From: Desulfobacula toluolica Tol2
Lineage (GTDB): Bacteria > Desulfobacterota > Desulfobacteria > Desulfobacterales > Desulfobacteraceae
Reading direction: 5' to 3'
Length of the DNA: 64,000 bases
Assembly: GCF_000307105.1 (NCBI RefSeq)
Contig: NC_018645.1
Span: 2,937,501 to 3,001,500 of the forward strand
A model generated the notes under the pieces. It saw only the letters and a program-made list of their open reading frames with translations. It did no database searches and was not told where the DNA came from. Below are positions 43,530 to 51,712 of the stretch, one piece after another. The translations under genes and the position numbers were made by a program. Positions within the stretch are counted from its first letter, which is position 1. Each line of letters begins with the position of its first letter.

Positions 43530-43540
43530 TGTCCGTATAA
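43530..43540 (+). promoter_or_regulatory. TGTCCGTATAA promoter-like motif
   Basis: CTAATGTGTCCGTATAAATT, with AAAAAAAGG 18 bp upstream, lies 109 bp before the DUF4384 lipoprotein gene. Nearly identical to the motif at 23114. Confidence 0.55.
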
Positions 43541-43648
43541 ATTATTATAATATGTCCTTAACTATACTATGGCTGCATTTAAAATGTATCTGTATCACCT
43601 GACATTGCAACAGAGGATCATTATTATTATTAACAGGAGAAACAAGAC

Positions 43649-45295
43649 ATGAGAACACACCATCAAGCTGAATATCGGGTCATAGCATTAATGACATTCA
43701 TCATGCTGTCCGGTATCGGATGTACATCCCTTACTACAGGAAACAACAGTATGGACAGAATGCAATCTTCCATACCGCTTTTCACCTGGGTGGACCGGGA
43801 ACTTGCCCCATATATTGCTCAAAAAATGGGAAAACATCCCAAATTTAAAGGTGAACCTTTTTTTATTGTGGCCATGAAAGGGGATAATATAAAATCTGAA
43901 ATTGATGATCTTACCCTTCAGATCCGCACCAGGGTTCTGGAGGTACTCAAATCATCTCCGGGTGTGGAAATTGTCTGGCGGCCTTCCGCCAAACCATGGG
44001 AACACCACAGAACCCTCCGTGATGTCAACTGCAGTGATATGAGAAAGATTTCTTATTACATTGGCCTTGATATCGGAATGACACCAGTAAATCAGCAGCT
44101 CACAGTAAAAGTGGGTGCCCTGAACCCAGGAGAGGAAAAATGGGAGGAAAACTTCTTTGTCTCCTGGAAAGGTAAACCATCTGAAAAAGAACTTGATGCC
44201 ATGAAACGCAAAAAAACGGATCAATACCTGACAGGACTGCGGCCACAGCCATTCAGGGAGGATCAGCCAGATCTATTTGCCTCCTATCTTGCCCGCAATC
44301 TTTCCTGCCTCTTAAAAGAACGCACAATTGATCAGGTTGTCATTTATCCGGAATCAGGAACAAACCATGACATTGCTTTTTTTTCCACTGCCATACCCCT
44401 GGTATATAACTATCTTGACAAGTTTAATGAAATCAGAATCACTCAAGACCCGGAATATGCCAATATCATAATAAAAACCCAAGTGCATCAGATCAGCGAT
44501 ACTCTTTATCAATTCTGGGTCTCTGCAAAAGATAAAGAGGGTATTGATACCATGAGGGGGACAAGCACGGAAGCCTATGTATCAATACCTCAAGACTATC
44601 GGACAAGACAATCTTCCGGGCAATCTTCCAGTATTGATGAAAGAGAGATTGAAGCGGATATTTCAGAGCCTGCCCAGGATATTTTGCCCGGAAATGAGAG
44701 AGACCTGAATGAAAGAGATCTGATGCAAAAACCTCTTATTGAATCCTTTAAAATATTGACCCCTTTGGCTTCAGCCCTGTGCAGCACAAATACGCCCTGG
44801 CTTTCCGGGGAAAAAGAATTGACACAAGGGGATGCAATCTCCTCAAACGCTTGTGTGGCTCTGGAACTGATAACGGCCAAAGGGGGGAATATTTATTTTA
44901 TCAATCAGGATTCCCAAGAAGATTTGACCCTGCTTTTTCCCAATCAATGTGAAGATTTTAAAGAATTTGACAACTACATTTCCCCTGGCAACTCTTTTCG
45001 CTTTCCACCCTTTTCCGATCAAGGGGTACAGGCACTTGATCTGTTGGGGATACCGGGTGAGGAGCGGGTATATGTAGTCATTATAAATGAGTCCGGTAAA
45101 AACAATCCTCAAATAATCAAATCATTTGAAAGCAGGATCAGGCTTTTAAAGGGGATCTGTGACGAGGATGACTCCAGGTTTTCCAGCAAAGGAGACTACA
45201 CAAAAGTATCATTGGAAAAATACTTTAAGACAATGCAACAAAAGTATCAGGGACAATTTGACTGGCAGGTAAAAACAATCCGGCATGTTCCATAA
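43649..45295 (+). CDS. Lipoprotein with C-terminal DUF4384 domain
   Basis: A 548-aa lipoprotein (lipobox SGIGC, Cys at about 26). The N-terminal 300 residues contain a domain I cannot name (two halves with PFFIVAMKGDN and DQVVIYPES). A Ser/Glu-rich linker follows, then a DUF4384 domain at about 400-490 (AKGGNIYFINQDSQEDLTLLFPN). ACAGGAG lies 9 bp before the ATG. It is divergent from the sigma factor gene and under the shared TGTCCGT motif, so it is a probable member of the same regulon. Confidence 0.75.
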   Translation: MRTHHQAEYRVIALMTFIMLSGIGCTSLTTGNNSMDRMQSSIPLFTWVDRELAPYIAQKMGKHPKFKGEPFFIVAMKGDNIKSEIDDLTLQIRTRVLEVLKSSPGVEIVWRPSAKPWEHHRTLRDVNCSDMRKISYYIGLDIGMTPVNQQLTVKVGALNPGEEKWEENFFVSWKGKPSEKELDAMKRKKTDQYLTGLRPQPFREDQPDLFASYLARNLSCLLKERTIDQVVIYPESGTNHDIAFFSTAIPLVYNYLDKFNEIRITQDPEYANIIIKTQVHQISDTLYQFWVSAKDKEGIDTMRGTSTEAYVSIPQDYRTRQSSGQSSSIDEREIEADISEPAQDILPGNERDLNERDLMQKPLIESFKILTPLASALCSTNTPWLSGEKELTQGDAISSNACVALELITAKGGNIYFINQDSQEDLTLLFPNQCEDFKEFDNYISPGNSFRFPPFSDQGVQALDLLGIPGEERVYVVIINESGKNNPQIIKSFESRIRLLKGICDEDDSRFSSKGDYTKVSLEKYFKTMQQKYQGQFDWQVKTIRHVP

Positions 45296-45353
45296 TAAAA
45301 TTTATTTGATTTGATGAAAAAAAACAGTCACGGGCATACCTGGTTTTTCATTC

Positions 45354-45485
45354 AGGTTTGCCCACGACAAAGCATGAAAGTCACACGTTGGTTTTCAAAG
45401 ACTTTCATATAACGGCCATGGCAGATCACTCTACCACAACAAATAATGAAAGACATTTAATTTAGCAATTTAAAAGTTCTTTCAT
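45354..45485 (+). repeat. Two ATGAAA...TTTCAT hairpin repeats
   Basis: The first has arms ATGAAAGTC (45374-45382) and GACTTTCAT (45400-45408), the second ATGAAAGA (45446-45453) and TCTTTCAT (45478-45485). Both arm pairs are followed by ATATAA, as at 42607. The first repeats GGTTTGCCCACGACAAAGC from 42554. They fill most of the 210-bp gap before the SPOR gene and flank, with 42551, the sigma-factor module. Confidence 0.65.
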
Positions 45486-45505
45486 ATAAAAAAAGGAAAA
45501 ATAAT

Positions 45506-46111
45506 ATGAATAGAATATCAGGTATGATCATAGGCAGTATGTTGGCGATCGTATGTATTGTGATTTTTGTTTTCTTTTTTCCAGGCATTGATACCCCCCC
45601 AAAAAAAGATATGGTTTCTCCAGGGATAGAAGACTCAGACAAGCTTGTGCAGCAATCAGGCCGACAGGAAATCAGGGCGACTGAAGCGATGGACAGCGAT
45701 ATTGATGGAGCTATCGGCAGTCATGACGTTGATGATTCAGTTGAAAATGATGCAGTTGCAAATATTGAAATACCCATTGACACAAAAGCCAGCATCCCGT
45801 TACTTGAATCATCTGTGCAAGATTCCGGGACATCAATTCTTTCCGGTGAAAAAGAAGAACCATTGCAAGTCATGGATGAAGTTTTACAAACCCATGAACA
45901 ACACATATTTTGGGGACCTTTTCAAACCCGGACATCTGCAACAGGATTTGCCGAACAGATGGAGGAATTGACAGGCATTTCAATGGCGGTGATTGATAAA
46001 GGAGGTTATGATTTCCAGATTGCATTTCTTTACAAAAATGAGGAAGAAAAACAGAAAAATATTAAATTAATAGAAGAAAAAAGTCATTTGAGAATCAGGA
46101 AATCAGAATAG
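45506..46111 (+). CDS. SPOR-domain membrane protein
   Basis: A 201-aa protein with one N-terminal membrane helix (about 5-26), an acidic low-complexity linker, and a C-terminal SPOR-like domain at about 130-200 (WGPFQTRTSATGFAEQMEELTG), which would bind denuded glycan strands in septal peptidoglycan. AAAGGAAAAA precedes the ATG. The linker DNA has C7 followed by A7 at 45594-45607, a slippage-prone site. Confidence 0.72.
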   Translation: MNRISGMIIGSMLAIVCIVIFVFFFPGIDTPPKKDMVSPGIEDSDKLVQQSGRQEIRATEAMDSDIDGAIGSHDVDDSVENDAVANIEIPIDTKASIPLLESSVQDSGTSILSGEKEEPLQVMDEVLQTHEQHIFWGPFQTRTSATGFAEQMEELTGISMAVIDKGGYDFQIAFLYKNEEEKQKNIKLIEEKSHLRIRKSE

Positions 46112-46155
46112 TCGGGAAACGGGAATTTTTGGTGTCTTCAACTGCTCCTTTTTTT

Positions 46156-46243
46156 CAGCGCCCGACCGGCATCCGGACCATGATGCCCCGACCCTTCCGC
46201 TGCTGCGCCTGCTCCAGGGTACGGGCCATCCTGGCCGGATGCC
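46156..46243 (-). repeat. Hairpin-forming 3' flank of DGR target (copy 2)
   Basis: Perfect outer arms GGCATCCGG (46168-46176) and CCGGATGCC (46235-46243), extended by imperfect pairing toward the inner ACCCT/AGGGT (46192-46196 and 46216-46220). It is almost identical to the region after copy 1 and lies 20 bp behind the stop of the caspase/FGE gene. Confidence 0.6.
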
Positions 46244-46262
46244 TTGACCGCTCTGACTGTTT

Positions 46263-46397
46263 CTACTGCCGGACTTGGGGAAGACAGAGCCGAAAACCCA
46301 GGCCACTGAGGCGGCTATCAGCAGAATCCCCGTCACGGTACGCCGCACGCACGCCCCCGGGGCTGCCGAGCCAGCCACCGCCACGGCACACGCGGGA
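46263..46397 (-). repeat. Putative DGR variable repeat VR2
   Basis: The 135-bp partner of VR1, ending at the stop codon. The variable part is 46302-46370. Non-variable codons are identical to VR1 (27 bp before and 39 bp after), whereas the coding sequence immediately upstream (aagcatggccgt here, aaacacggacgc in copy 1) has diverged at silent sites. That contrast suggests recent homogenisation from a common template. Confidence 0.82.
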
Positions 46398-48449
46398 AGA
46401 CCCACCGGAAATCACCACAGGATTATTACGGCCATGCTTTGAATAGGCATTTTCATCATACACATCTTCGCACCACTCCCAGACATTGCCCAGCATGTCA
46501 TAAAGGCCGAAATCATTTGGTAAAAAACTACCCACAGGAGCTGCTGCTGCAAACCCGTCATTGCAATTGTGATTCAGCCAGGTAAAATTTGAAAATTGCT
46601 TTTTTGAGGTCACATCATGGACATTAGCGTACCTGCATGCCTGGTCAGGACCATCCCCCCAGAACCGTATGGTGGTGGTCCCGCCCCTGGCTGCATACTC
46701 CCATTGGGCTTCGGTGGGCAAAACAAAGCTTTGTCCTGCTTCCCGGCCCAACCACTTTGCAAAAGCTTTAGCATAATCCCAGGATATCATCACTAAAGGC
46801 TGGTCGCTGCTGTTCAGATTAACACCTTCATACTCTTTGCTGTCATGACCTGATTTAAACCGCCGGTATTGCCCATTGGTCACCTCATATTTTCCCATCC
46901 AGAAACCGTCCACACAGACCTCATGGCGGGGAACCTCATCATTATACCATTTTCCATAATTTTCCTTGCCCACTTCTTTTATCAAATACTGCTTTTCCTC
47001 TTGGGTCTGCCCCATATTGAAACACCCGCCCGGCACCCAGACAAACTCCATACCGGTGACAGGATCTGTCCAAGTGTCACCGGGACCGGGTTCCGAAGAT
47101 ACCACCCGTTCTTTTTCAAGCTCAACATACAAATCCACCCCTTCTCCTTCGGCAATCCGCACGGTTTGGGTCTTAGGAGCATACCCTGTTTTTGACACCC
47201 GTACAGTATATTGCCCTGCCGCAAGTTCCATGCCCTGGACATACCCGGATTTGATGTTAAGGATTTTGATGATGCTGCCGTCGGGCCGGGTGGTGACATA
47301 GAGTCTTCCTTTGGTTTCTTTCTTTTCAAAATAAAAGGTCACCATTGCTTTCCGACTGCTGTTCACCCTCACTGTTTTGTCAATGGCATCATATCCTGCA
47401 AGCCTTGCTTTGACCCTGTAATCGCCCGGCTCAATACTGTCCATATCCAGCGGGGATCTGCCTTTGAATTTGCCACCAACAAAAATGTCCGCTCCTTCAG
47501 GATCGGATATAATGCTCAGTTTGCCTTTGCTGCCAACAATAACATCAGGTGTGGTAATCGTGGTGGTTCCCTGAGCAACAAAAATAAATTCCCCGCCCAT
47601 GTCTCCGGTTCCCTTGATCGGATTACACAAAGGCGATTGATCTGAATTATTGGCTATGATCGGTGCAATGTCCGTGTAGATCTCCCGGGTGGAAATATAG
47701 GGTCTTGTATTTTTTTCCAGTTTTTTGATCAATTGATATGCAAATACGGAATGCCCCCGGCTGCCGGAATCCGAAACCGGGGTTTTATTGCCCGAAGTCA
47801 TGCCCCACCGGCTTTGTTCATTGTACAGGTTAAGGTAATATTTATCATCTATCACGGTGGGCATGGCCCTGGCCCGGCCAAAAAGAGTGCCGGAATAACA
47901 TGAATCCGAGATTAACAGAACATGCTTTGATTTTATGTTCTTCATTACTTTTTGAACCATGGTATTATCCAGGTATGTGAAGGGATCTCCGCCTTTGGCA
48001 TCCACAGGTATCCACCAGCCGTCATTCAACGTCCTGTCAATATCCCCGTGACCGGCATAATAAATAAGGATACTGTCTTCCGGCTTTGCTGTATGGGTAA
48101 TTTTCCTTAAGGCATTATAAATGGCTTTTTTGGTGGCTTTTTTATCCAGCAGCAGATCTGTTTTCCTGTTTATTTTAAACCCATATCGGTTTTCCAGAAT
48201 CTCTGCCATTGCCTTTGCATCGTTTAACGGGGTTTTTAAATCATCAATTTTGGGATCATCATAATTTTGGATACCGATAATCAGCGCCCGATAAATACCT
48301 AATTTTCCACTTTTATGATTCAGGCTTGAGGTATGTCTGATAATAGACCGGTTGTCCTGACCAAAGCAGATGCTCTGGCAGGCAAGTATGAGTGCGATAA
48401 TAACCATGGAGAATATGGACTGAAAAAATTTCATCTTGTTTGTCTTCAT
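46263..48449 (-). CDS. Secreted caspase-PEGA-FGE protein, intact DGR target
   Basis: A 728-aa protein with a signal peptide (1-30), a C14 caspase domain at about 50-300 (His134 in YYAGHGD, Cys184 in ISDSCYSG), two PEGA domains at about 308-375 and 380-445 (KLSIISDPEGADIFVGG; RLYVTTRPDGS), and an FGE-sulfatase/C-type-lectin-fold domain at about 460-728 (FVWVPGGCFNMG, MGKYEVTNGQYRRF, LPTEAQWEYAARGG, GNVWEWCEDVYD). The C-terminal 45 residues are the variable repeat, ending GFRLCLPQVRQ. The inference is a protease whose ligand-binding face is diversified by a DGR. A TGTCCGTCTAA motif lies 67 bp upstream. Confidence 0.9.
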   Translation of the reverse strand: MKTNKMKFFQSIFSMVIIALILACQSICFGQDNRSIIRHTSSLNHKSGKLGIYRALIIGIQNYDDPKIDDLKTPLNDAKAMAEILENRYGFKINRKTDLLLDKKATKKAIYNALRKITHTAKPEDSILIYYAGHGDIDRTLNDGWWIPVDAKGGDPFTYLDNTMVQKVMKNIKSKHVLLISDSCYSGTLFGRARAMPTVIDDKYYLNLYNEQSRWGMTSGNKTPVSDSGSRGHSVFAYQLIKKLEKNTRPYISTREIYTDIAPIIANNSDQSPLCNPIKGTGDMGGEFIFVAQGTTTITTPDVIVGSKGKLSIISDPEGADIFVGGKFKGRSPLDMDSIEPGDYRVKARLAGYDAIDKTVRVNSSRKAMVTFYFEKKETKGRLYVTTRPDGSIIKILNIKSGYVQGMELAAGQYTVRVSKTGYAPKTQTVRIAEGEGVDLYVELEKERVVSSEPGPGDTWTDPVTGMEFVWVPGGCFNMGQTQEEKQYLIKEVGKENYGKWYNDEVPRHEVCVDGFWMGKYEVTNGQYRRFKSGHDSKEYEGVNLNSSDQPLVMISWDYAKAFAKWLGREAGQSFVLPTEAQWEYAARGGTTTIRFWGDGPDQACRYANVHDVTSKKQFSNFTWLNHNCNDGFAAAAPVGSFLPNDFGLYDMLGNVWEWCEDVYDENAYSKHGRNNPVVISGGSSRVCRGGGWLGSPGGVRAAYRDGDSADSRLSGLGFRLCLPQVRQ

Positions 48450-48516
48450 CCTTATTTTTTTAAAGATATGACCTGTTTTTTACGCCTTCAGGCCTTTGCC
48501 CCTGACTATATTCTTT

Positions 48517-48527
48517 TTAGACGGACA
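48517..48527 (-). promoter_or_regulatory. TGTCCGTCTAA promoter-like motif of the caspase/FGE gene
   Basis: The minus strand reads ATGTCCGTCTAAAAAG with AAAAAGGG 15 bp upstream, 67 bp before the ATG at 48449. Sequence conservation with copy 1 extends about 150 bp upstream of both genes. Confidence 0.55.
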
Positions 48528-48739
48528 TGGAGCAATTATTGTCCCTTTTTATATCTGAACGTATGGAAATTTTTCAAGGAATATTTAAGTTTTATAAAAT
48601 CAGGAGCGAGAAAAATACACAATCTTGATTGGCCGCACAATAAATTTATCCTTGTTTTTCACCTTTTTTATTTTGAGAAAATTGATGCTTCAAATATCTA
48701 AAAAAACCTTCACAGCCCATGAAAAGCAGATTGAGTTGA

Positions 48740-49696
48740 TCAAACGATGAAATGACCGCATTTGTCCGACAAAGTGATTTTGGCGGTCATACCGGAATTG
48801 AACTTAAGATAATCATTTTCAACACCATCACTGAAAATGACCCCGTTACCCGGCATTTTTGAAAGCAATATCATGGGTTCCTGCCGGGTAATTTCTCCAA
48901 ACACAAGATCTGTGGACGTAGTTTTGCTTGGAAAGGGTTCTCTGACTGAAAAATACAGGTGATCAGTGTCCCAGTCACATTTGAGATCTGAATCGAAAGA
49001 CAGGCTGCTTTGAGCAACTGCACTTTTGATTCCTGCGGCACTGGTGATTCCCGCAGCACCGGTGAGAATACTTTTAAGCCATCCGCTGGAACCAAGACCG
49101 GTGGAAACGATTATGCCGCTGGATGAGTGATCCTCTGTTCTGTTGTTGATCGAAATTGTGTACCTGGCGGATACATGGGTTTGTGCGCCGATAAAAAAAT
49201 CATTGACGGCACATAGTGATTGCCCGTCACTGAGTGAGGCTTTGGCCATGGTGATTGTGGATATCGGTCTTTTTCCTGCAAAAACTTCTAAAACAATCTG
49301 TTCCAGATCAGATACCTGAAACGGCAGGAGTACACCGTCCCATCTTTCAGGATCTGGATTCACACCAATTACATACTGATTATCAAGATACTTCATTGTA
49401 TTGGCCACCAATCCATCCTGTCCGAGAACAACGATCAAATCTTTGTTTCCGAAAATAAAATCTGGAACGAATCTGCGATGCAGAACCTGGACTCTCCCAA
49501 ATCTGGTTAATATTTGCCTGGCTCTGGACACAGACGATTTATAAATTTTATCCTCAACAAGATAATCGGAAAAATCTGCGCCGAGATGCTCAATATAAAA
49601 CTGTGCCTGGCCAAGGGTGTTATACCTAAGAATCAAATCGTCCAGCCTGGTTTCCCTGACGATCAAAACAATTTTGTTTTCATATTCTCTGTCCAT
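48740..49696 (-). CDS. NAD-kinase-like protein
   Basis: A 318-aa protein of the ATP-NAD/diacylglycerol kinase fold. The canonical GGDG motif appears as GQDG (VVLGQDGLVANTMKYL). Other family blocks are IGVNPDPERWDGVLLPF, AVNDFFIGAQTHVSARY and STGLGSSGWLKSI (canonical TGTGSTGW). The substitutions in both nucleotide-binding motifs make catalytic activity uncertain; it may phosphorylate NAD or another substrate. It is the last gene of an operon with an SPFH protein and an NrtR-like regulator, which supports a link to NAD homeostasis. Confidence 0.75.
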   Translation of the reverse strand: MDREYENKIVLIVRETRLDDLILRYNTLGQAQFYIEHLGADFSDYLVEDKIYKSSVSRARQILTRFGRVQVLHRRFVPDFIFGNKDLIVVLGQDGLVANTMKYLDNQYVIGVNPDPERWDGVLLPFQVSDLEQIVLEVFAGKRPISTITMAKASLSDGQSLCAVNDFFIGAQTHVSARYTISINNRTEDHSSSGIIVSTGLGSSGWLKSILTGAAGITSAAGIKSAVAQSSLSFDSDLKCDWDTDHLYFSVREPFPSKTTSTDLVFGEITRQEPMILLSKMPGNGVIFSDGVENDYLKFNSGMTAKITLSDKCGHFIV

Positions 49697-49789
49697 GGTT
49701 TCTGCTCCAGTTCAAGGTTTATCCGATACTAGTTTGATCCGGTACAAGGCCTGTTTGCAATCTGGGCCCTGACCGGATGATTCGCTTAC

Positions 49790-50818
49790 TTAACCGTTTT
49801 GTGCCGTTCTGGGGGTGATCAGCTCTGACAGAAGTTCCGGAGCAATATTCAAATTGCCAATCTTTTCTGCATTCTTTGCCAGATTTTGAAACGCAGATGC
49901 GATCAATTGAGCCGGGTCCATTCTGATATTCGCAAGAGCCTGAATCATTTCAGGATCCATTTGTCGACATACTTTCATGACAGCGTCCAGTCCGTAAGCC
50001 TGTGCATCAGCTTCCTTTTTTCTGTTTTTTACGCAAAGACATACCAGTTCTTGATTTTTTTCTTCAAGGGTAATTTTACTCTTGATATCATCTTGTTTCA
50101 TCAACAGCCTTTTTTCTTGAACTGCCCGGTCAGCATCGATCTTTGCTTCTCTGATCCGGCATTTTTTATTTTCAACGGCAATTTCGGTATTCAACTCATT
50201 CTCCCTGATTGCTCTTTCCTGCTCTACTGAAGCATTTCTGCGATGATATATGGCCTCATCTGCTGCAAGAAGCAGTTTTTCTCTGGCATCTGCTTCCAAT
50301 GCTTTTGACGTTTCCGGATTGGGCCGGATAGATAAAATGGATACAGAAAGGATTTCAACCCCAAGCTGCCTGATAATATCAGATTGAACAAGTCCCTTAT
50401 TAACAGAATCCACAAGCTCTTCAGATGCCTGAAGTGCCTTTTTCAGAGGCAAAAGCTGTATGAGAGAACGTGTTAATACCTGAATTTGATTGATGATTTT
50501 TTTTGATAATTTTTCCGGGTCTTCACTCATATAGCTTTTGGTGTCAGGGGTCAGGCTGAAGTTGAGCAATTGAGCCAGTTTCCTGGGTTCACTGATCCTG
50601 TAGGTGACATCACCCTGAATACAAAGATCCTGAAAGTCTGAGGTGACTTCGTTGAAAATAAAAGACAGATCCATACTTGCCATAGGGATAGAAACCAGGG
50701 AAGATACCGGTGCAAAATAAAAAAACGAAATACCTGTCCCTTCTCTGATGATTTTCCCTTTTTTGTATTGTAGAAAATACGTGTTGGGCTGGGCTTTGAT
50801 ATATTTGATGCCAAACAT
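49790..50818 (-). CDS. SPFH/band-7 domain protein
   Basis: A 342-aa protein with an SPFH domain at about 1-165 (KIIREGTGISFFYF, then DVTYRISEPRKLAQLLNF) and a charged helical segment at about 165-270. No clear N-terminal membrane helix is present, so it is likely to be cytosolic or peripheral and oligomeric. It lies 12 bp behind the NrtR-like gene. The role of SPFH proteins next to NAD genes is unknown to me. Confidence 0.85.
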   Translation of the reverse strand: MFGIKYIKAQPNTYFLQYKKGKIIREGTGISFFYFAPVSSLVSIPMASMDLSFIFNEVTSDFQDLCIQGDVTYRISEPRKLAQLLNFSLTPDTKSYMSEDPEKLSKKIINQIQVLTRSLIQLLPLKKALQASEELVDSVNKGLVQSDIIRQLGVEILSVSILSIRPNPETSKALEADAREKLLLAADEAIYHRRNASVEQERAIRENELNTEIAVENKKCRIREAKIDADRAVQEKRLLMKQDDIKSKITLEEKNQELVCLCVKNRKKEADAQAYGLDAVMKVCRQMDPEMIQALANIRMDPAQLIASAFQNLAKNAEKIGNLNIAPELLSELITPRTAQNG

Positions 50819-50830
50819 AAGAACCTCCTT

Positions 50831-51520
50831 TTAAATTTCAAAGTTAAATCCCTGGTCTTTTAATGTGTCATATTTTTTTTTATTGAACCGGTATAATCTG
50901 GCCGCCCTGTGTGAAACATCCTTTTCAATCTCATCAAGCTCTTTGAGGATTCCCATTTTCAGGATTTTTTTTCTAAAATTTCGCTTGTCAAGTTTTCGAT
51001 CCAGTATTTTTTCGTACAAGTGCTGCAATTGCCTTAAAGTAAATTTTTTGGGCAATAATTCAAAGCCGATTGGTTGATATCTGATTTTTCCCTGTAACCT
51101 TTCATAGGCGGTATTTAAAATTTTCTCATGATCAAATGCAAGCCTGGGGATATCGCTGATTTCAAACCAGGCGGCATTTCTTGCATCTGTATCAGCATGG
51201 ATCTGGTGTTCAACAAGGTTAACCAGTGCGAAATAGGCCACTGTTATCACATGTTCACGGGGATCACGATCAGGATCTGAAAATGTATACAATTGCTCAA
51301 GAAAAATATCGTGCAGTCCTGTTTCCTCGGCAAGTTCTCGGCGAGCAGTATTTTCAACAGACTCTCCAACCGTAACAAATCCTCCGGGAAGTGCCCATTC
51401 CCCGGCAAATGGATACAGATCCCTTTGAATCAGCAAAACTTTAAGATCTTCATTGTCCAGACCAAAAACCACACAATCTGCTGTAAGAGCCGGTCTTGCA
51501 TATTTATAGACAAATGTCAT
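50831..51520 (-). CDS. nrtR: NrtR-like regulator: Nudix domain plus winged helix
   Basis: A 229-aa protein. The N-terminal Nudix domain has an intact Nudix box (G-x5-E-x7-REL-x-EE-x-G: [20 protein letters not shown] then TGL). The C-terminal winged helix (about 150-229) has [14 protein letters not shown] and [14 protein letters not shown]. NrtR proteins sense ADP-ribose and repress NAD biosynthesis genes. An intact Nudix box means it could also hydrolyse its ligand. A 40-bp palindrome lies 19 bp upstream of the start and is the likely operator; the operon includes the NAD-kinase-like gene. Confidence 0.9.
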   Translation of the reverse strand: MTFVYKYARPALTADCVVFGLDNEDLKVLLIQRDLYPFAGEWALPGGFVTVGESVENTARRELAEETGLHDIFLEQLYTFSDPDRDPREHVITVAYFALVNLVEHQIHADTDARNAAWFEISDIPRLAFDHEKILNTAYERLQGKIRYQPIGFELLPKKFTLRQLQHLYEKILDRKLDKRNFRKKILKMGILKELDEIEKDVSHRAARLYRFNKKKYDTLKDQGFNFEI

Positions 51521-51539
51521 TCAACCCCCCCTCAATATA

Positions 51540-51579
51540 AGTGTTATTCATACACTATGAATAGTGTATGAATAACACT
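51540..51579. promoter_or_regulatory. 40-bp perfect palindrome, probable NrtR operator
   Basis: Arms of 19 bp (51540-51558 and 51561-51579, AGTGTTATTCATACACTAT and its exact complement) surround a 2-bp spacer. It lies directly upstream of the nrtR-like gene. The perfect symmetry and position indicate a dimer or tetramer binding site for autoregulation. Confidence 0.75.
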
Positions 51580-51642
51580 ATGTCAAGAGGGAAAATTTAT
51601 TTTTTCAATTTAGATTTGCTTATGGTAGCTGAATTTTGTTGC

Positions 51643-51668
51643 AGGATCATCATAATTTTGGATACCGA
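51643..51668 (-). pseudogene. Fragment of a caspase gene (IGIQNYDDP region)
   Basis: 25 consecutive bases here are identical to 48253-48277 in the caspase/FGE gene and encode LGIQNYDDP in one frame. No other caspase sequence surrounds it. It is probably a scrap left by recombination; the rest of 51580-51712 holds nothing I can identify. Confidence 0.4.
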
Positions 51669-51712
51669 GAATTTTTGCATAATCTTTCCCGGTATGCTGA
51701 AAAACAGGCCTT

